Translations under genes and position numbers: made by a program
The notes under the pieces: model-generated
The model's database searches: none
Seen by the model: the letters and a program-made list of their open reading frames with translations, nothing else
Told to the model about the DNA's origin: nothing
Part shown: positions 24,903-34,799 of the stretch, one piece after another
How positions within the stretch are numbered: the stretch's first letter is position 1
Layout: each line of letters begins with the position of its first letter
NCBI RefSeq assembly: GCF_013464485.1
Contig: NZ_RAUX01000046.1
Coordinates: forward strand, 170-54,147
Direction: 5' to 3'
Length of the DNA: 53,978 nucleotides
Origin: Stenotrophomonas maltophilia
GTDB taxonomy: Bacteria; Pseudomonadota; Gammaproteobacteria; Xanthomonadales; Xanthomonadaceae

Positions 24903-25241
24903 ATGACCGAGTTCGCGTTTTCGCTGGAGTGGGAAAAGCTGGGCAATGAAGGCGCCGAGGCCAATCTGGTCACCGAGCGTGCACGCGTGTTCGGGGGGTG
25001 GCTGGTCCGCGTGGGTACCAACCCGGCGGCGATGGCCCTGACCTTCGTCGCCGACGGCGAAGGCCGCTGGGACGGTGAAGACTTCGGCGTCGAGGATTAC
25101 GAGGACGACGAAGAGGAAGAGTACGACGAGGACGGCGAGGAAGAAGAGGAAGAAGAGGACGAAGAGGACGAAGAGGACGAAGAGGACGAAGAGGAAGAGG
25201 ACGAGGAAGACGAAGAAGCGGAATCGCCGGAAAAGGCTTGA
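24903..25241 (+). CDS. Small protein with extreme Asp/Glu C-terminal tract
   Basis: 112 residues. The first 60 form a small, probably folded domain (MTEFAFSLEWEKLGNEG, then GGWLVRVGTNPAAMALTFVAD). From about residue 61 to 107 nearly every residue is Asp or Glu. A good AGGAGAT site precedes the ATG, 16 bases after aspS. I know no function; long acidic tails occur in nucleic-acid mimics, ribosome-associated and metal-buffering proteins, but that is only analogy. The tract comes from short GAA/GAG/GAC repeats that could vary in length. Confidence 0.75.
   Translation: MTEFAFSLEWEKLGNEGAEANLVTERARVFGGWLVRVGTNPAAMALTFVADGEGRWDGEDFGVEDYEDDEEEEYDEDGEEEEEEEDEEDEEDEEDEEEEDEEDEEAESPEKA
25152..25187 (+). 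repeat. Four perfect 9-bp tandem repeats inside the acidic protein gene
   Basis: GAAGAGGAC occurs four times in a row, in frame as Glu-Glu-Asp, within a ~130-base purine-only-like tract. Units are multiples of three, so copy-number change would lengthen or shorten the acidic tail without frameshift. Confidence 0.9.
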
Positions 25242-25272
25242 CCGCCCCTTCGCGCTGACGTCAACTTCCCGT

Positions 25273-25794
25273 ATGTATTCGATCCGCCGCGCCACTGTGG
25301 ACGACGCGCCGACCCTGTCGGCACTGGCCGCCCGCACGTTCACCGAAACCTTCGGCCATCTGTACCCGCCGCAGGACCTGCAGGCCTTCCTGGAGGAGGC
25401 CTACACGGTCGAGCGCCAGCGCGTGATCCTGGCCCACCCGGATTACGCGGTGTGGCTGCTGGAGCTGGACGGGGAGGCGGTCGGCCATGCCGCCGCCGGC
25501 CCCTGTGGCCTGCCGCACCCGGACGTGAAGCCTGGTGACGGCGAACTCAAGCGCCTGTACCTGATCAAGACCCAGCAGAGCTGTGGCTGGGGCAGCCGCC
25601 TGCTGGAAACCGCGCTGGCCTGGCTGGAACACGAAGGCCCACGCACCCTGTGGCTGGGCGTGTGGTCGGAAAACTTCGGCGCACAGCGCTTCTACGCCCG
25701 CTACGGTTTCGAGAAGGCCGGCGAATACCTGTTCCCGGTGGGCGACACGAACGATCTCGAATTCATTCTTCGCCGCGCACCGCGCGCGGCCTGA
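25273..25794 (+). CDS. GNAT family N-acetyltransferase (copy 1)
   Basis: 173 residues starting MYSIRRATVDDAPTL. The acetyl-CoA-binding region is QQSCGWGSRLLETALAWLE and the end is VWSENFGAQRFYARYGF...FILRR. The ATG at 25273 begins the first strand of the fold. The same frame is open upstream through the acidic-protein repeats, but that part would be a Lys/Arg/Thr repeat and is judged untranslated. The closely similar paralogue at 47989-48501 starts at the equivalent residue. The acceptor substrate is unknown. Confidence 0.88.
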   Translation: MYSIRRATVDDAPTLSALAARTFTETFGHLYPPQDLQAFLEEAYTVERQRVILAHPDYAVWLLELDGEAVGHAAAGPCGLPHPDVKPGDGELKRLYLIKTQQSCGWGSRLLETALAWLEHEGPRTLWLGVWSENFGAQRFYARYGFEKAGEYLFPVGDTNDLEFILRRAPRAA

Positions 25795-25869
25795 TGTTCA
25801 CCGCCGCTTGCTGCGCGCGCGTGTTCAATCACCGTACGTTCCTGCCCCGCTGACTGCCAGGCTGTTTGC

Positions 25870-26502
25870 ATGACTCCCCCCGTATTGCTGCTGCATGGCA
25901 TCTGGAATGCCCGCGCCTGGGTCGGGCCGCTGGCCTGGCGCCTGCGCGCGCGTGGCTTCCAGGTGCACGCGTTTGGTTATTCCTCGGTGTTCGGTGGTCC
26001 GGACGTGGCCGTACCGCAGCTGCTGGAGCGGCTGGCTGACGCCGGCCCACTGTCGCTGGTTGGTCACAGCCTGGGCGGGCTGCTGGCCCTGGAAGCGCTG
26101 CGACGCAATCCGCAGTTGCCGGTGCAGCGCGTGGTCTGCCTGGGCTCGCCGCTGCGCGGCAGTGGCACCGCGCGCTCGTTGTCCGATCATGGCTGGGGCC
26201 TGGCGCTGGGCCGCAGCAGCGAGCTGCTGCTGGACGGCCTGCCGGACTGGCAGGGCAAGGCCGAGGTTGGGCTGATCGCGGGCTCAGTGCCGCATGGGCT
26301 GGGCAGCCTGCTGGGCGCGATGGACGACGCCTCTGATGGCACCGTGGCCCTGGCCGAGACCCGCCTGCCGGGATTGGCCGACCATTGCGTGGTGCGTACC
26401 AGCCACAGTGGTCTGGTGGTGTCGCCCGACGCTGCCCGGCAGACCGCGCATTTCCTGCGCCACGGCCAGTTCGACCACAGCCGCGACGCCGCCGCCGCGT
26501 AG
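25870..26502 (+). CDS. Alpha/beta hydrolase, lipase/esterase-like
   Basis: 210 residues with the alpha/beta hydrolase start PPVLLLHGIWN and the nucleophile elbow GHSLGG (Ser at about residue 66). Likely Asp and His are in DASDGTVAL and RTSHSGL near the C-terminus. There is no signal peptide, so it should act in the cytoplasm. The small size and the LLHGIWN opening suggest the DUF676/PGAP1-like lipase group. Substrate unknown. Confidence 0.82.
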   Translation: MTPPVLLLHGIWNARAWVGPLAWRLRARGFQVHAFGYSSVFGGPDVAVPQLLERLADAGPLSLVGHSLGGLLALEALRRNPQLPVQRVVCLGSPLRGSGTARSLSDHGWGLALGRSSELLLDGLPDWQGKAEVGLIAGSVPHGLGSLLGAMDDASDGTVALAETRLPGLADHCVVRTSHSGLVVSPDAARQTAHFLRHGQFDHSRDAAAA

Positions 26503-26526
26503 GCAGGTGCGAACCGTCCTGCCTTG

Positions 26527-26550
26527 GTGGGTGCGAACCTTGGTTCGCAC
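26527..26550. repeat. GTGGGTGCGAACC palindrome
   Basis: GTGGGTGCGAACC is followed directly by TTGGTTCGCAC, a short palindrome between the hydrolase gene and yebC. An identical copy lies at 39688-39711 and a variant at 39739-39762. Confidence 0.8.
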
Positions 26551-26616
26551 GCGCTTCACCGGGCCATGCCCGGCGGCATCCCTCCGCCCTAGACACGGTT
26601 GCAGCGCCTGATCAGG

Positions 26617-26622
26617 TAGAAT
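26617..26622 (+). promoter_or_regulatory. -10 element (TAGAAT) upstream of yebC
   Basis: GGTAGAATCCGCGCC lies about 40 bases before the yebC ATG, with the same TAGAAT plus GC-rich discriminator as tRNA-Lys and the ABC-F gene. No convincing -35 is seen. Confidence 0.45.
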
Positions 26623-26660
26623 CCGCGCCTTGATCCTGAAGCAGCCAGACGGTAGCACCC

Positions 26661-27392
26661 ATGGGTAGAGGCCCCTCCATCGAAGCCCGCAAGAACGCGT
26701 CCGACGCGAAGCGTGGCAAGATTTTCACCAAGATCATCCGTGAGATCGGCGTTGCCGCACGCGGCGGTGGAGGCGACCCCAACAACAACCCGCGCCTGCG
26801 CGTGGCGATGGACAAGGGCCTGGCCGTGAACATGTCCAAGGACGTGATCGAACGCGCCATCAAAAAGGCCACCGGTGAACTGGAAGGCGTCGATTACGAG
26901 GAAATCCGCTACGAGGGCTACGCCCCGGGCGGCGTGGCCGTGATCGTCGACTGCCTGACCGACAACCGTGTGCGCACCGTGGCCGATGTCCGCCATGCGT
27001 TCAGCAAGTGCGGCGGCAACATGGGCACCGAAGGCTCGGTGGCCTTCATGTTCAAGCGCCTGGGCGTGCTCAGCTTCGCCCCGGGCGCCGACGAGGAGGC
27101 CATCACCGAAGCGGCTATCGAGGCCGGCGCCGATGACATCGTGGTCTACCCGGACGATGGCTCGATCGATGTGGTCACCAGCCCTGACGCGTTCAACGCG
27201 GTCAAGGACGCAATGACCGCTGCGGGCCATGTCGCCGACCACGCCGAGATCACCTTCCGCGCCGACAATGACATCAAGGTCGAAGGCGACGTCGCCCTTC
27301 AGGTCAAGAAGCTGCTGGACATGCTGGAAGACCTGGACGACGTGCAGGACGTGTACTCCAACGCCGAACTCGGCGCCGACGCCTACGCCTGA
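26661..27392 (+). CDS. yebC: YebC/PmpR family (TACO1-like) protein
   Basis: 243 residues with the family hallmarks [18 protein letters not shown] and [18 protein letters not shown] near the N-terminus, and [19 protein letters not shown] around residue 90. Family members were annotated as transcription regulators; more recent work ties YebC-type proteins to translation of proline stretches. It is next to ruvC, as in many gamma-proteobacteria, and probably leads a yebC-ruvC-ruvA cluster. Confidence 0.95.
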   Translation: MGRGPSIEARKNASDAKRGKIFTKIIREIGVAARGGGGDPNNNPRLRVAMDKGLAVNMSKDVIERAIKKATGELEGVDYEEIRYEGYAPGGVAVIVDCLTDNRVRTVADVRHAFSKCGGNMGTEGSVAFMFKRLGVLSFAPGADEEAITEAAIEAGADDIVVYPDDGSIDVVTSPDAFNAVKDAMTAAGHVADHAEITFRADNDIKVEGDVALQVKKLLDMLEDLDDVQDVYSNAELGADAYA

Positions 27393-27497
27393 GCCGTCTT
27401 CGACGGCCTGGGCGCGGGCCGTTGAACGGTCACCGCGGACAGTCATGAGCCCATACGCCTGCCAGCGCTTCCCGTTCCGCCCCGCCAGGAGCGTCGC

Positions 27498-28019
27498 ATG
27501 ACCCGCATCCTCGGCATCGACCCCGGTTCGCAGCGGACCGGGGTCGGCATCATCGATGTTGATGCCGCCGGCCGCGTCAGCCACGTGCACCACCAGCCGC
27601 TGGTGCTGCTGGGCGCCGACGACTTCCCACAGCGCATGAAACTGCTGGTGCTGGGCCTGGCCGACCTGTGCCGCGAATACGAGCCACAAGAAGTGGCCAT
27701 CGAACGCGTGTTCATGGCCCGCAACCCCGATTCGGCGCTGAAGCTGGGCCAGGCCCGTGGCGCGGCCATCTCGGCCGTGGTGCTGCGCGACCTGCCGGTG
27801 CACGAGTACGCTGCCAGCGAGATCAAGCTGGCGGTGGTCGGGCGCGGTGGCGCCGAAAAGCAACAGGTTCAACACATGGTCGGGCTCATGCTCAACCTGA
27901 AAACCAAGCTGCAGGCCGACGCGGCCGACGCGTTGGCGGTGGCGATCACCCACGCCCATGTAAGGGCGACGGCCAACCGCCTGGGGCTCAGTGCCCGCCA
28001 GGCGTGGGGCCGCAAATGA
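27498..28019 (+). CDS. ruvC: Holliday junction resolvase RuvC
   Basis: 173 residues. The four acidic catalytic positions are visible: Asp in [10 protein letters not shown] near residue 7, Glu in AIERVF near 68, and two Asp in [13 protein letters not shown] near 140. RuvC dimers cut Holliday junctions made by RuvAB branch migration. The ruvA start lies 13 bases after its stop, so they should be co-transcribed. Confidence 0.97.
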   Translation: MTRILGIDPGSQRTGVGIIDVDAAGRVSHVHHQPLVLLGADDFPQRMKLLVLGLADLCREYEPQEVAIERVFMARNPDSALKLGQARGAAISAVVLRDLPVHEYAASEIKLAVVGRGGAEKQQVQHMVGLMLNLKTKLQADAADALAVAITHAHVRATANRLGLSARQAWGRK

Positions 28020-28032
28020 GGAGCTGCACGCA

Positions 28033-28626
28033 ATGATCGGTCGACTGCGCGGCATCGTCGCCTACAAGGCGCCGCCGTGGCTGGTGGTGGACGTGAACGG
28101 AGTGGGCTACGAGCTGGAGGCGCCGATGAGCACCTTCTACGACCTGCCCGAGCTCGGCCGCGAGGTCACCCTGTACACCCATTACTCGCAGAAGGAAGAC
28201 AGCGTCTCGCTGTATGGCTTCCTGCGCGAGGGTGAGCGGCGCCTGTTCCGCGACGTGCAGAAGGTCAGCGGCATCGGCGCGAAGATCGCGCTGGCCGTGC
28301 TGTCCGGCGTCAGCGTCGAGGAGTTCGCGCGCATGGTCCAGGCCGGTGACATCACCGCGCTGACCCGCATTCCGGGCATCGGCAAGAAGACCGCCGAGCG
28401 CATGGTGCTGGAGCTGCGTGACCGCGCGGCCCAGTTCGGTGCCGGCGGCGCGCTGCCCACCGGCAGTGGTCCGGCCCCGGCCGACCCGCTGTCCGACGCC
28501 ACCGTGGCGCTGCAGCAGCTGGGCTACAAGCCGGCCGAAGCGGCGCGCATGGCCCGCGACGCCTTCAATGAAGGCGACGAAGTGGCCACCGTGATCCGCA
28601 AGGCCCTGCAGTCGGCGCTGCGCTGA
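28033..28626 (+). CDS. ruvA: Holliday junction DNA helicase subunit RuvA
   Basis: 197 residues: an OB-fold domain starting [12 protein letters not shown], two helix-hairpin-helix motifs ([15 protein letters not shown] and [16 protein letters not shown]), a flexible linker, and a C-terminal RuvB-contact domain from about 145. The ATG at 28033 is the family start. RuvA tetramers hold the junction and load RuvB. The ruvB gene is not adjacent; kup lies between. Confidence 0.96.
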   Translation: MIGRLRGIVAYKAPPWLVVDVNGVGYELEAPMSTFYDLPELGREVTLYTHYSQKEDSVSLYGFLREGERRLFRDVQKVSGIGAKIALAVLSGVSVEEFARMVQAGDITALTRIPGIGKKTAERMVLELRDRAAQFGAGGALPTGSGPAPADPLSDATVALQQLGYKPAEAARMARDAFNEGDEVATVIRKALQSALR

Positions 28627-28675
28627 GCCGCTTTCCCTCCCTTCAACGAACCGCCTGAGCTTCGCCAGGAGTCCC

Positions 28676-30595
28676 ATGTCCAGCAGTCAAACCCCGCACG
28701 CAACCGCCCCAGGCGGCCACGGCCACGCCCCTCCGGCCGGAGGCATGGCGCTGATCATCGGTGCGATCGGCGTGGTCTTCGGCGATATCGGTACCAGCCC
28801 GCTGTACACCCTGAAGGAGGCGTTCTCGCCGCATTACGGGCTCAACAGCGACCATGACACCGTGCTGGGCGTGCTGTCGCTGGCGTTCTGGGCGCTGAAC
28901 ATCGTGGTCACCCTGAAGTACGTGACCATCATCATGCGCGCCGACAATGATGGCGAAGGCGGCATCATGGCGTTGATGGCGCTGACCCAGCGCACCCTGC
29001 GCAACGGCTCGCGCTCGGCGTATGTGGTGGGCATCCTCGGCATCTTCGGCGCCTCGCTGTTCTTCGGCGACGGCGTGATCACCCCGGCCATTTCGGTGCT
29101 GGGCGCGGTTGAAGGCCTCGAAGTGGCCGCCCCCGGCCTGCATGCGTTCATCGTGCCGATCACGGTGGTGGTGCTGCTGATGGTGTTCGCCGCGCAGCGC
29201 TTCGGCACAGAGAAGATCGGCAAGGCGTTCGGTCCGATCACCTCGGTCTGGTTCATCTCGCTGGCGGCGATCGGCATCTACAACATCGTCGACGCGCCGG
29301 AAGTGCTCAAGGCCTTCAACCCGTGGTGGGCGATCCGCTTCTTCATGGAGCACAGCTGGCACGGCATCTTCATCCTCGGTGCGGTGGTGCTGGCGGTGAC
29401 TGGCGGCGAGGCGCTGTACGCCGACATGGGCCACTTCGGTGCCAAGCCGATCCGCCACGCCTGGTACTTCTTCGTGCTGCCGTGCCTGGTGCTGAACTAT
29501 CTGGGGCAGGGTGCGCTGGTGCTCAACCACCCCGAGGCGGTGAAAAATCCGTTCTTCGAAGCGGTGCCGTCGTGGGCGCTGTATCCGATGATCATCCTGG
29601 CCACCATGGCCGCGGTGATTGCCTCGCAGTCGGTCATCACCGGCGCGTTCTCGGTCTCGCGCCAGGCCATGCAGCTGGGCTACATCCCGCGCATGCGCAT
29701 CAAGCACACCTCGCACGACACCATCGGCCAGATCTACATCCCGGGTATCAACTGGGGCATCGCGGTGATGGTGATCGGCCTGGTGCTGGCCTTCCGCAGC
29801 TCCTCCAACCTGGCGGTGGCCTACGGCATCTCGGTGTCGGCCACGATGCTGATCGACACCCTCCTGCTGGCCCTGGTGGCGCGCTCGCTGTGGCCGAAGG
29901 CGCGCGCCTGGCTGCTGCCGCTGTGCGTGGTGTTCTTCATCATTGATCTGGGCTTCGTCATCGCCAACGGCGCCAAGCTGCTGCAGGGTGCCTGGTTCCC
30001 GGTGGTGCTGGGCATCTTCCTGTTCACCATGATGCGCACCTGGCGCCGTGGCCGCGAGCTGCTGCGCGATGAGATCCGCAAGGACGGCATCCGCCTGGAT
30101 ACCTTCCTGCCGGGCCTGATGCTGGCACCGCCGGTACGCGTGCCGGGCACCGCAGTGTTCCTCACCGCCGACCCGACCGTGGCCCCGCACGCACTGATGC
30201 ACAACCTCAAGCACAACAAGGTGCTGCACGAGCGCAACGTGTTCCTGCACGTGGTCACGCTGCCGGTGCCGTATGCGCCGGAGGGGCAGCGGCTGAAGAT
30301 CGAATCGGTGGGCGACGAGTTCTACCGTGTCTACGTGCGCTTCGGCTTCATGGAAACCCCGGACGTGCCGCTGGCGCTGATGCGCTCGTGTGACCACGGC
30401 GGCATCTACTTCGACCCGATGGACACCACCTTCTTCGCCAGCCGCGAAACCATCGTGGCCACTGCCAACCGCGGCATGCCGATCTGGCGCGACAAGCTGT
30501 TCGCGCTGATGCACCGCAACGCCGCGCCGGCGACCGGCTTCTTCCGCATTCCCGGCAACCGGCTGGTGGAACTGGGCGCGCAGGTGGAGATTTAA
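28676..30595 (+). CDS. kup: Low-affinity potassium uptake protein Kup
   Basis: 639 residues, the usual length. Twelve membrane segments (about 25-440) begin with [21 protein letters not shown], the family signature, followed by a ~190-residue cytoplasmic C-terminal domain ([18 protein letters not shown] near the end). It imports K+ with protons. It sits between ruvA and ruvB, 49 bases after ruvA, and may be expressed from the ruv promoter. Confidence 0.96.
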   Translation: MSSSQTPHATAPGGHGHAPPAGGMALIIGAIGVVFGDIGTSPLYTLKEAFSPHYGLNSDHDTVLGVLSLAFWALNIVVTLKYVTIIMRADNDGEGGIMALMALTQRTLRNGSRSAYVVGILGIFGASLFFGDGVITPAISVLGAVEGLEVAAPGLHAFIVPITVVVLLMVFAAQRFGTEKIGKAFGPITSVWFISLAAIGIYNIVDAPEVLKAFNPWWAIRFFMEHSWHGIFILGAVVLAVTGGEALYADMGHFGAKPIRHAWYFFVLPCLVLNYLGQGALVLNHPEAVKNPFFEAVPSWALYPMIILATMAAVIASQSVITGAFSVSRQAMQLGYIPRMRIKHTSHDTIGQIYIPGINWGIAVMVIGLVLAFRSSSNLAVAYGISVSATMLIDTLLLALVARSLWPKARAWLLPLCVVFFIIDLGFVIANGAKLLQGAWFPVVLGIFLFTMMRTWRRGRELLRDEIRKDGIRLDTFLPGLMLAPPVRVPGTAVFLTADPTVAPHALMHNLKHNKVLHERNVFLHVVTLPVPYAPEGQRLKIESVGDEFYRVYVRFGFMETPDVPLALMRSCDHGGIYFDPMDTTFFASRETIVATANRGMPIWRDKLFALMHRNAAPATGFFRIPGNRLVELGAQVEI

Positions 30596-30623
30596 TCTCC
30601 ACCGTCGATCCATCCAACCTACC

Positions 30624-30643
30624 GTGTCGACCAAGGTCGACAC
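30624..30643. repeat. GTGTCGACC palindrome, second copy
   Basis: The 20-base palindromic core is identical to that at 11411-11430, and again lies just upstream of the larger structured repeat. Confidence 0.8.
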
Positions 30644-30705
30644 CCACCAAAAGCAGGTAGAGTCGGCCATGCCATTCCGGCAGATTGCGGAGATCTGTCG
30701 AAGGA

Positions 30706-30802
30706 GGGGTGGGTCCGGTTGCGGAGGCGTGAGCCGCATGGATGCGGCGACCGAGCTTACATGGACGTACTTGCAGCGTCCCCCGCAACCGGGCCCACCC
30801 CG
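30706..30802. repeat. Structured ~95-bp intergenic repeat, copy 2
   Basis: Outer arms 30706-30729 and 30777-30802 pair as in copy 1. The inner hairpin is GCCGCA-TGGA-TGCGGC, where copy 1 has GCGCCA-TGGA-TGGCGC: the loop is kept while both sides of the stem change together. The outer stem also exchanges an A-T for a G-C pair (GCAGG/CCTGC versus GCGGA/CCCGC). Confidence 0.75.
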
Positions 30803-30840
30803 TCATTCCCCAGGAAGTCAGCTTTGGCTGTTGCTGTTGA

Positions 30841-30867
30841 GGTTGCCGGCCAGCGGCCGGCGCTACC
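30841..30867. repeat. SMAG palindrome
   Basis: GGTTGCCGGCCAGCGGCCGG with the following CGCTACC is a copy of the SMAG core in the minus orientation, about 45 bases upstream of ruvB. Confidence 0.75.
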
Positions 30868-30900
30868 GCGCTTCCGGCCCCGGAATGCACCCATTTACCG

Positions 30901-30906
30901 CATAAT
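30901..30906 (+). promoter_or_regulatory. -10 element abutting the ruvB start (possible leaderless mRNA)
   Basis: CATAAT ends six bases before the ruvB ATG, which would place the transcription start on or next to the A of the start codon. No Shine-Dalgarno sequence precedes ruvB. The -35 is not clear. Confidence 0.45.
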
Positions 30907-30912
30907 CACGGC

Positions 30913-31953
30913 ATGACCGACGACCGCATCATCGGCGCCGGCGCCACCCGCGAGGATGACGCCGCCGACGCCAGCATCCGCCCCAAGCGCCTTGCCGATT
31001 ACCTCGGTCAGGTGCCGGTGCGCGAGCAGATGGAGATCTACATCCAGGCGGCCAAGGGGCGTGGCGACGCGCTCGACCACGTACTGATCTTCGGACCGCC
31101 CGGCCTGGGCAAGACCACCCTCAGCCACGTCATCGCCAACGAGCTGGGCGTGGCCCTGCGCGTAACCTCCGGCCCGGTGATCGAAAAGGCCGGCGACCTT
31201 GCCGCGCTGCTGACCAACCTGCAGCCGCACGACGTGCTGTTCATCGACGAGATCCATCGCCTGTCGCCGGTAGTCGAGGAAGTGCTGTACCCGGCGATGG
31301 AAGACTTCCAGATCGACATCATGATCGGCGAGGGCCCCGCGGCCCGCTCGATCAAGATCGACCTGCCGCCGTTCACCCTGATCGGCGCCACCACCCGCGC
31401 CGGCCTGCTGACCGCGCCGCTGCGCGACCGCTTCGGCATCGTCCAGCGCCTGGAGTTCTACAGCGTCGAGGAACTGACCCGGATCGTGCGCCGTTCGGCC
31501 ACCATCCTTGGCATCGACTGCACCGCCGATGGGGCAGGGGAGATCGCACGCCGCGCGCGTGGCACCCCGCGTATCGCCAATCGCCTGCTGCGCCGCGTGC
31601 GCGACTACGCCCAGGTCAAGGCCGGTGGCCACATCGACGAGCCGGTGGCCCAGGCGGCGATGAAGATGCTCAAGGTCGACCCGGAAGGCTTCGACGAGCT
31701 CGACCGGCGCCTGCTGAAAACGATGGTGGACTACTTCGATGGTGGCCCGGTCGGCATCGAATCGCTGGCCGCCGCGCTGTCCGAAGAGCGCGGCACGCTC
31801 GAAGACGTGGTCGAACCCTACCTGATCCAGCAGGGCTTCCTGGTGCGCACCGCGCGCGGCCGCATGGCCACCCACAAGGCCTACCGGCACATGGGCCTGA
31901 AGCCGAAGAACCCGCCGCAGGACCTGTTCGCGGAGGTTCCTGATGTCGGTTGA
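30913..31953 (+). CDS. ruvB: Holliday junction branch-migration ATPase RuvB
   Basis: 346 residues. It has AAA+ motifs Walker [18 protein letters not shown], Walker B FIDEIHRL and the sensor region [20 protein letters not shown], then a C-terminal winged helix with [16 protein letters not shown]. RuvB hexamers drive branch migration with RuvA. It is separated from ruvCA by kup and a repeat cluster, overlaps ybgC by 11 bases, and may begin its own transcript, leading into the tol genes. Confidence 0.97.
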   Translation: MTDDRIIGAGATREDDAADASIRPKRLADYLGQVPVREQMEIYIQAAKGRGDALDHVLIFGPPGLGKTTLSHVIANELGVALRVTSGPVIEKAGDLAALLTNLQPHDVLFIDEIHRLSPVVEEVLYPAMEDFQIDIMIGEGPAARSIKIDLPPFTLIGATTRAGLLTAPLRDRFGIVQRLEFYSVEELTRIVRRSATILGIDCTADGAGEIARRARGTPRIANRLLRRVRDYAQVKAGGHIDEPVAQAAMKMLKVDPEGFDELDRRLLKTMVDYFDGGPVGIESLAAALSEERGTLEDVVEPYLIQQGFLVRTARGRMATHKAYRHMGLKPKNPPQDLFAEVPDVG

Positions 31954-32374
31954 GCCGCGATTCAGTTGGCCGACACGCATTTACTGGGAAGATACGGACG
32001 CAGGCGGGGTGGTCTACCACGCCCGCTACGTGGCCTTCATGGAACGGGCCCGGACCGAATGGATGCGCGCGCTGGGCTACGGCCAGGAGCGCATGCGCAG
32101 CGAGCACGGCATGGTGTTCGCGGTGCGCTCGATGCAGATGGACTTCATCAGGCCGGCACGGCTGGATGACACCCTGCAGGTGAGCGCCACCCTGGTCCAG
32201 CTGAAGAAGGCCAGCATGGTCTTCAACCAGCAGATCCTGCGCGACGGCGAGCTGCTGCTGTCTGCGCAGGTCCGCATCGCCGCACTGGAAGCGGCCAGTT
32301 TCCGCCCGCGTGGCATGGACGAGGCCGTCCTTGCTGTGCTGCAACCCCACCTCCACCCCGAATCCGAACTTTGA
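31943..32374 (+). CDS. ybgC: Tol-Pal system-associated acyl-CoA thioesterase YbgC
   Basis: 143 residues of the 4HBT hot-dog fold, with the active-site Asp in [20 protein letters not shown]. It starts inside the ruvB end and is 10 bases from tolQ, the usual first position of tol-pal operons. It hydrolyses short- or long-chain acyl-CoA/ACP in the cytoplasm; its link to Tol-Pal is by conserved neighbourhood rather than by a known mechanism. Confidence 0.95.
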   Translation: MSVEPRFSWPTRIYWEDTDAGGVVYHARYVAFMERARTEWMRALGYGQERMRSEHGMVFAVRSMQMDFIRPARLDDTLQVSATLVQLKKASMVFNQQILRDGELLLSAQVRIAALEAASFRPRGMDEAVLAVLQPHLHPESEL

Positions 32375-32384
32375 GGAACAACGG

Positions 32385-33164
32385 ATGATCGCAACGCTCC
32401 TGGCCCTGCAGGCCACGGTCACCGAGGCACTGCCGGCCGATGTCAGCAACGCCGCGACCCAGACCCTTGCCCAGGCCACCACCGGCGGCGGCATCAACTA
32501 CCTCGAACTGATGGCCAAGGCCAGCCTGCCGGTGAAGATCATCGTGCTGCTGCTGCTGGTCGGCTCGTTCGTCAGCTGGGTGATCATTTTCCGCAAGGCC
32601 CGCGTGTTCAAGCAGGCCACCCGCGAGGCCGACGAGTTCGAGAACCGCTTCTGGTCCGGCGCCGACCTGGGCAAGCTGTACAGCTCGGCCACCGACCGCA
32701 GTCGCAATGTGGGCGGCCTGGAAGCGATCTTCGAAGCTGGCTTCCGCGAATACACCCGCCTGCGCGACAAGCGTCGTCTGGACGGCCGCGCGCAGCTGGA
32801 AGGCGCGCAGCGCGCCATGCGCACCACCTACACCCGTGAAGTCGACCAGCTGGAGCGCAACCTGGAACTGCTGGCCAACATTGGCTCGACGGCGCCGTAT
32901 GTGGGCCTGGTCGGTACCGTGTTCGGCATCATGGTGACCATGCACGACATGATCAGCAGCGGCGCGCAGGCCGGTATCGCCGCCGTTGCCCCGGGCATCT
33001 CCGAAGCGCTGTTCGCCACCGCCATCGGCCTGTTCGTGGCCATTCCGGCGGTGTGGGCCTACAACCGCTTCACCACCCGAGTGGAGCGCATGTCGGTCCG
33101 CTTCGAGACCTTCGCCGAAGAATTCAGCTCCATCCTGCAGCGCCAGAGCGCTGGCGACGAGTAA
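32385..33164 (+). CDS. tolQ: TolQ, proton-channel subunit of Tol-Pal
   Basis: 259 residues with three membrane segments (about 45-70, 165-190 and 205-230), the layout of MotA/TolQ/ExbB proteins. LVGTVFGIMVTMHDM is in the second, and ISEALFATAIGLFVAIPAVWAYN in the third. The ATG at 32385 has GAGGA nine bases upstream. TolQ and TolR form the proton-driven motor that energises TolA for outer-membrane constriction at division. Confidence 0.95.
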   Translation: MIATLLALQATVTEALPADVSNAATQTLAQATTGGGINYLELMAKASLPVKIIVLLLLVGSFVSWVIIFRKARVFKQATREADEFENRFWSGADLGKLYSSATDRSRNVGGLEAIFEAGFREYTRLRDKRRLDGRAQLEGAQRAMRTTYTREVDQLERNLELLANIGSTAPYVGLVGTVFGIMVTMHDMISSGAQAGIAAVAPGISEALFATAIGLFVAIPAVWAYNRFTTRVERMSVRFETFAEEFSSILQRQSAGDE

Positions 33165-33188
33165 GCGCCTGACCCGGGAGTCCAAGCC

Positions 33189-33606
<418 letters not shown>

Positions 33607-33617
<11 letters not shown>

Positions 33618-34659
33618 CGCCCTGCCACCCCCGCAGCAGCGCGAACCCGGCTGGGGCCTGCCCCTGGCGCTGGCAGTGCTGGTGCATCTGCTGGTCGCGC
33701 TGATCTTCATCGGCGCCTGGCTGTGGTCGCCCGAACGCAACACCGATGCCGCCGCAGGCGATCCCTCGGTCGAGGCCAGCCTGGCGCTGTCCGCGTCCGA
33801 GGCGTCCGCCGCGCGCCAGGCCTTGCGCCAGTCGGAAAAGCTGGAAGACCTGCCGCCGCCGGTGGCCGAGCCGATCCCGGTGCCGGAAGACACCGTGCCG
33901 CCGCCGCAGCCGATTCCCGAACCGCGCCCGCAGGACGCGCCCACGCCGCAGCAGCAACAGGCGCAGGAGCGTGTCGCGCAGCCGGACACCAAGGACCAGG
34001 AAGCGGCCAACGCGCTGGCCATCTCGCAGGAGAAGGCCAAGCAGGAGCAGGAAGCCAAGCGCCGCCAGGAGCAGATCGACCTGACCGAACGCAAGCGCCA
34101 GGAAGAAGCGGAGCAGAAGCTGCGCCTGGCCAAGCAGCAGGAAGAAGACGCCAAGAAGAAGCTGGCCGACCAGGCCCGTCAGGCCGCGGACAAGGCCGAG
34201 GCGGAAAAGCAGAAGAAGATCGCCGAGATCCGTGCCCGCCGCGAGCAGGCCGAGAAGGAAGCCAAGCTGGCCGAGCAGAAGCTGCGCCAGGTGGCCGCCG
34301 CGCGTAATGCCGCCGGTACCGCCGCTGCAGGTGCCAGTGGTGCCGCACAGCCGGCCGCCGGTGGCGGTGGCAACAGCGATGACCTGACGGCCAAGTACGC
34401 CGCGGCGATCCAGGCCAAGGTGCGTGACACCTGGACCCGGCCGGACAGTGTGCCACTGGGTCAGAAGTGTCAGGTGACCATCACCCAGATCCCGGGTGGG
34501 CAGGTGCTGCAAGCCAAGGTCGGCGCCAACTGCCCGTACGACGAGGCCGGCAAGCGCTCGATCGAGGCGGCGGTGCTCAATGCGCAGCCGTTGCCGTACC
34601 GCGGCTTCGAGTCGGTGTTCAATCGCACGCTCAACCTGACCTTCACTGCGCAGGATTGA
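33607..34659 (+). CDS. tolA: TolA, periplasm-spanning energy transducer
   Basis: 350 residues. One membrane anchor (about 15-38, LPLALAVLVHLLVALIFIGA), a Pro-rich stretch, a long Lys/Glu/Ala/Gln helical domain (about 110-235), a Gly/Ala linker, and the globular C-terminal domain TolA-III (about 260-350). TolA-III has two Cys expected to pair and the PLPYRGFESVFNRTL ending. TolA links the TolQR motor to Pal/TolB at the outer membrane; TolA-III is also the docking domain for colicins and filamentous phage in other bacteria. A second copy of this domain follows downstream. Confidence 0.95.
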
Positions 34660-34662
34660 TCG

Positions 34663-34688
34663 GGCAGGGGCATGGGACTGCCCCTGCC
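34663..34688 (+). terminator. Hairpin directly after tolA
   Basis: GGCAGGGGCA (34663-34672) pairs perfectly with TGCCCCTGCC (34679-34688) around a 6-base loop, four bases after the tolA stop, followed by TGCTTTG. It could partly end tolQRA transcription before the extra TolA-III gene and tolB. Confidence 0.75.
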
Positions 34689-34799
34689 TGCTTTGTCGCA
34701 TCAGCCTCTGGCGGTCCCGGTTTCGACCGGGCAATCTCCTGCTGCTCGGAAATCCCGCTTGGCGAGGCCGGATCGCCCAGCCGGGACGGGTTCGGTTCA

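Larger units (their letters stand above)
30596..30912. other. Gene-free interval between kup and ruvB filled with repeats
   Basis: This 317-base interval holds a GTGTCGACC palindrome (30624-30643), the second structured ~95-base repeat (30706-30802), a SMAG palindrome (30841-30867) and a -10-like CATAAT touching the ruvB start. I see no gene. Confidence 0.7.

Noticed and set aside
25075-25272. Lys/Arg/Thr-repeat extension in frame with the GNAT gene
   Set aside because: It is the +1 frame of the acidic-protein repeats; the paralogous GNAT at 47989-48501 starts at the same residue as the shorter form, so the extension is treated as untranslated.
28643-30739. 698-residue minus-strand frame opposite kup
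   Set aside because: His/Gln/Arg-rich antisense composition with no domain; kup on the other strand is unambiguous.
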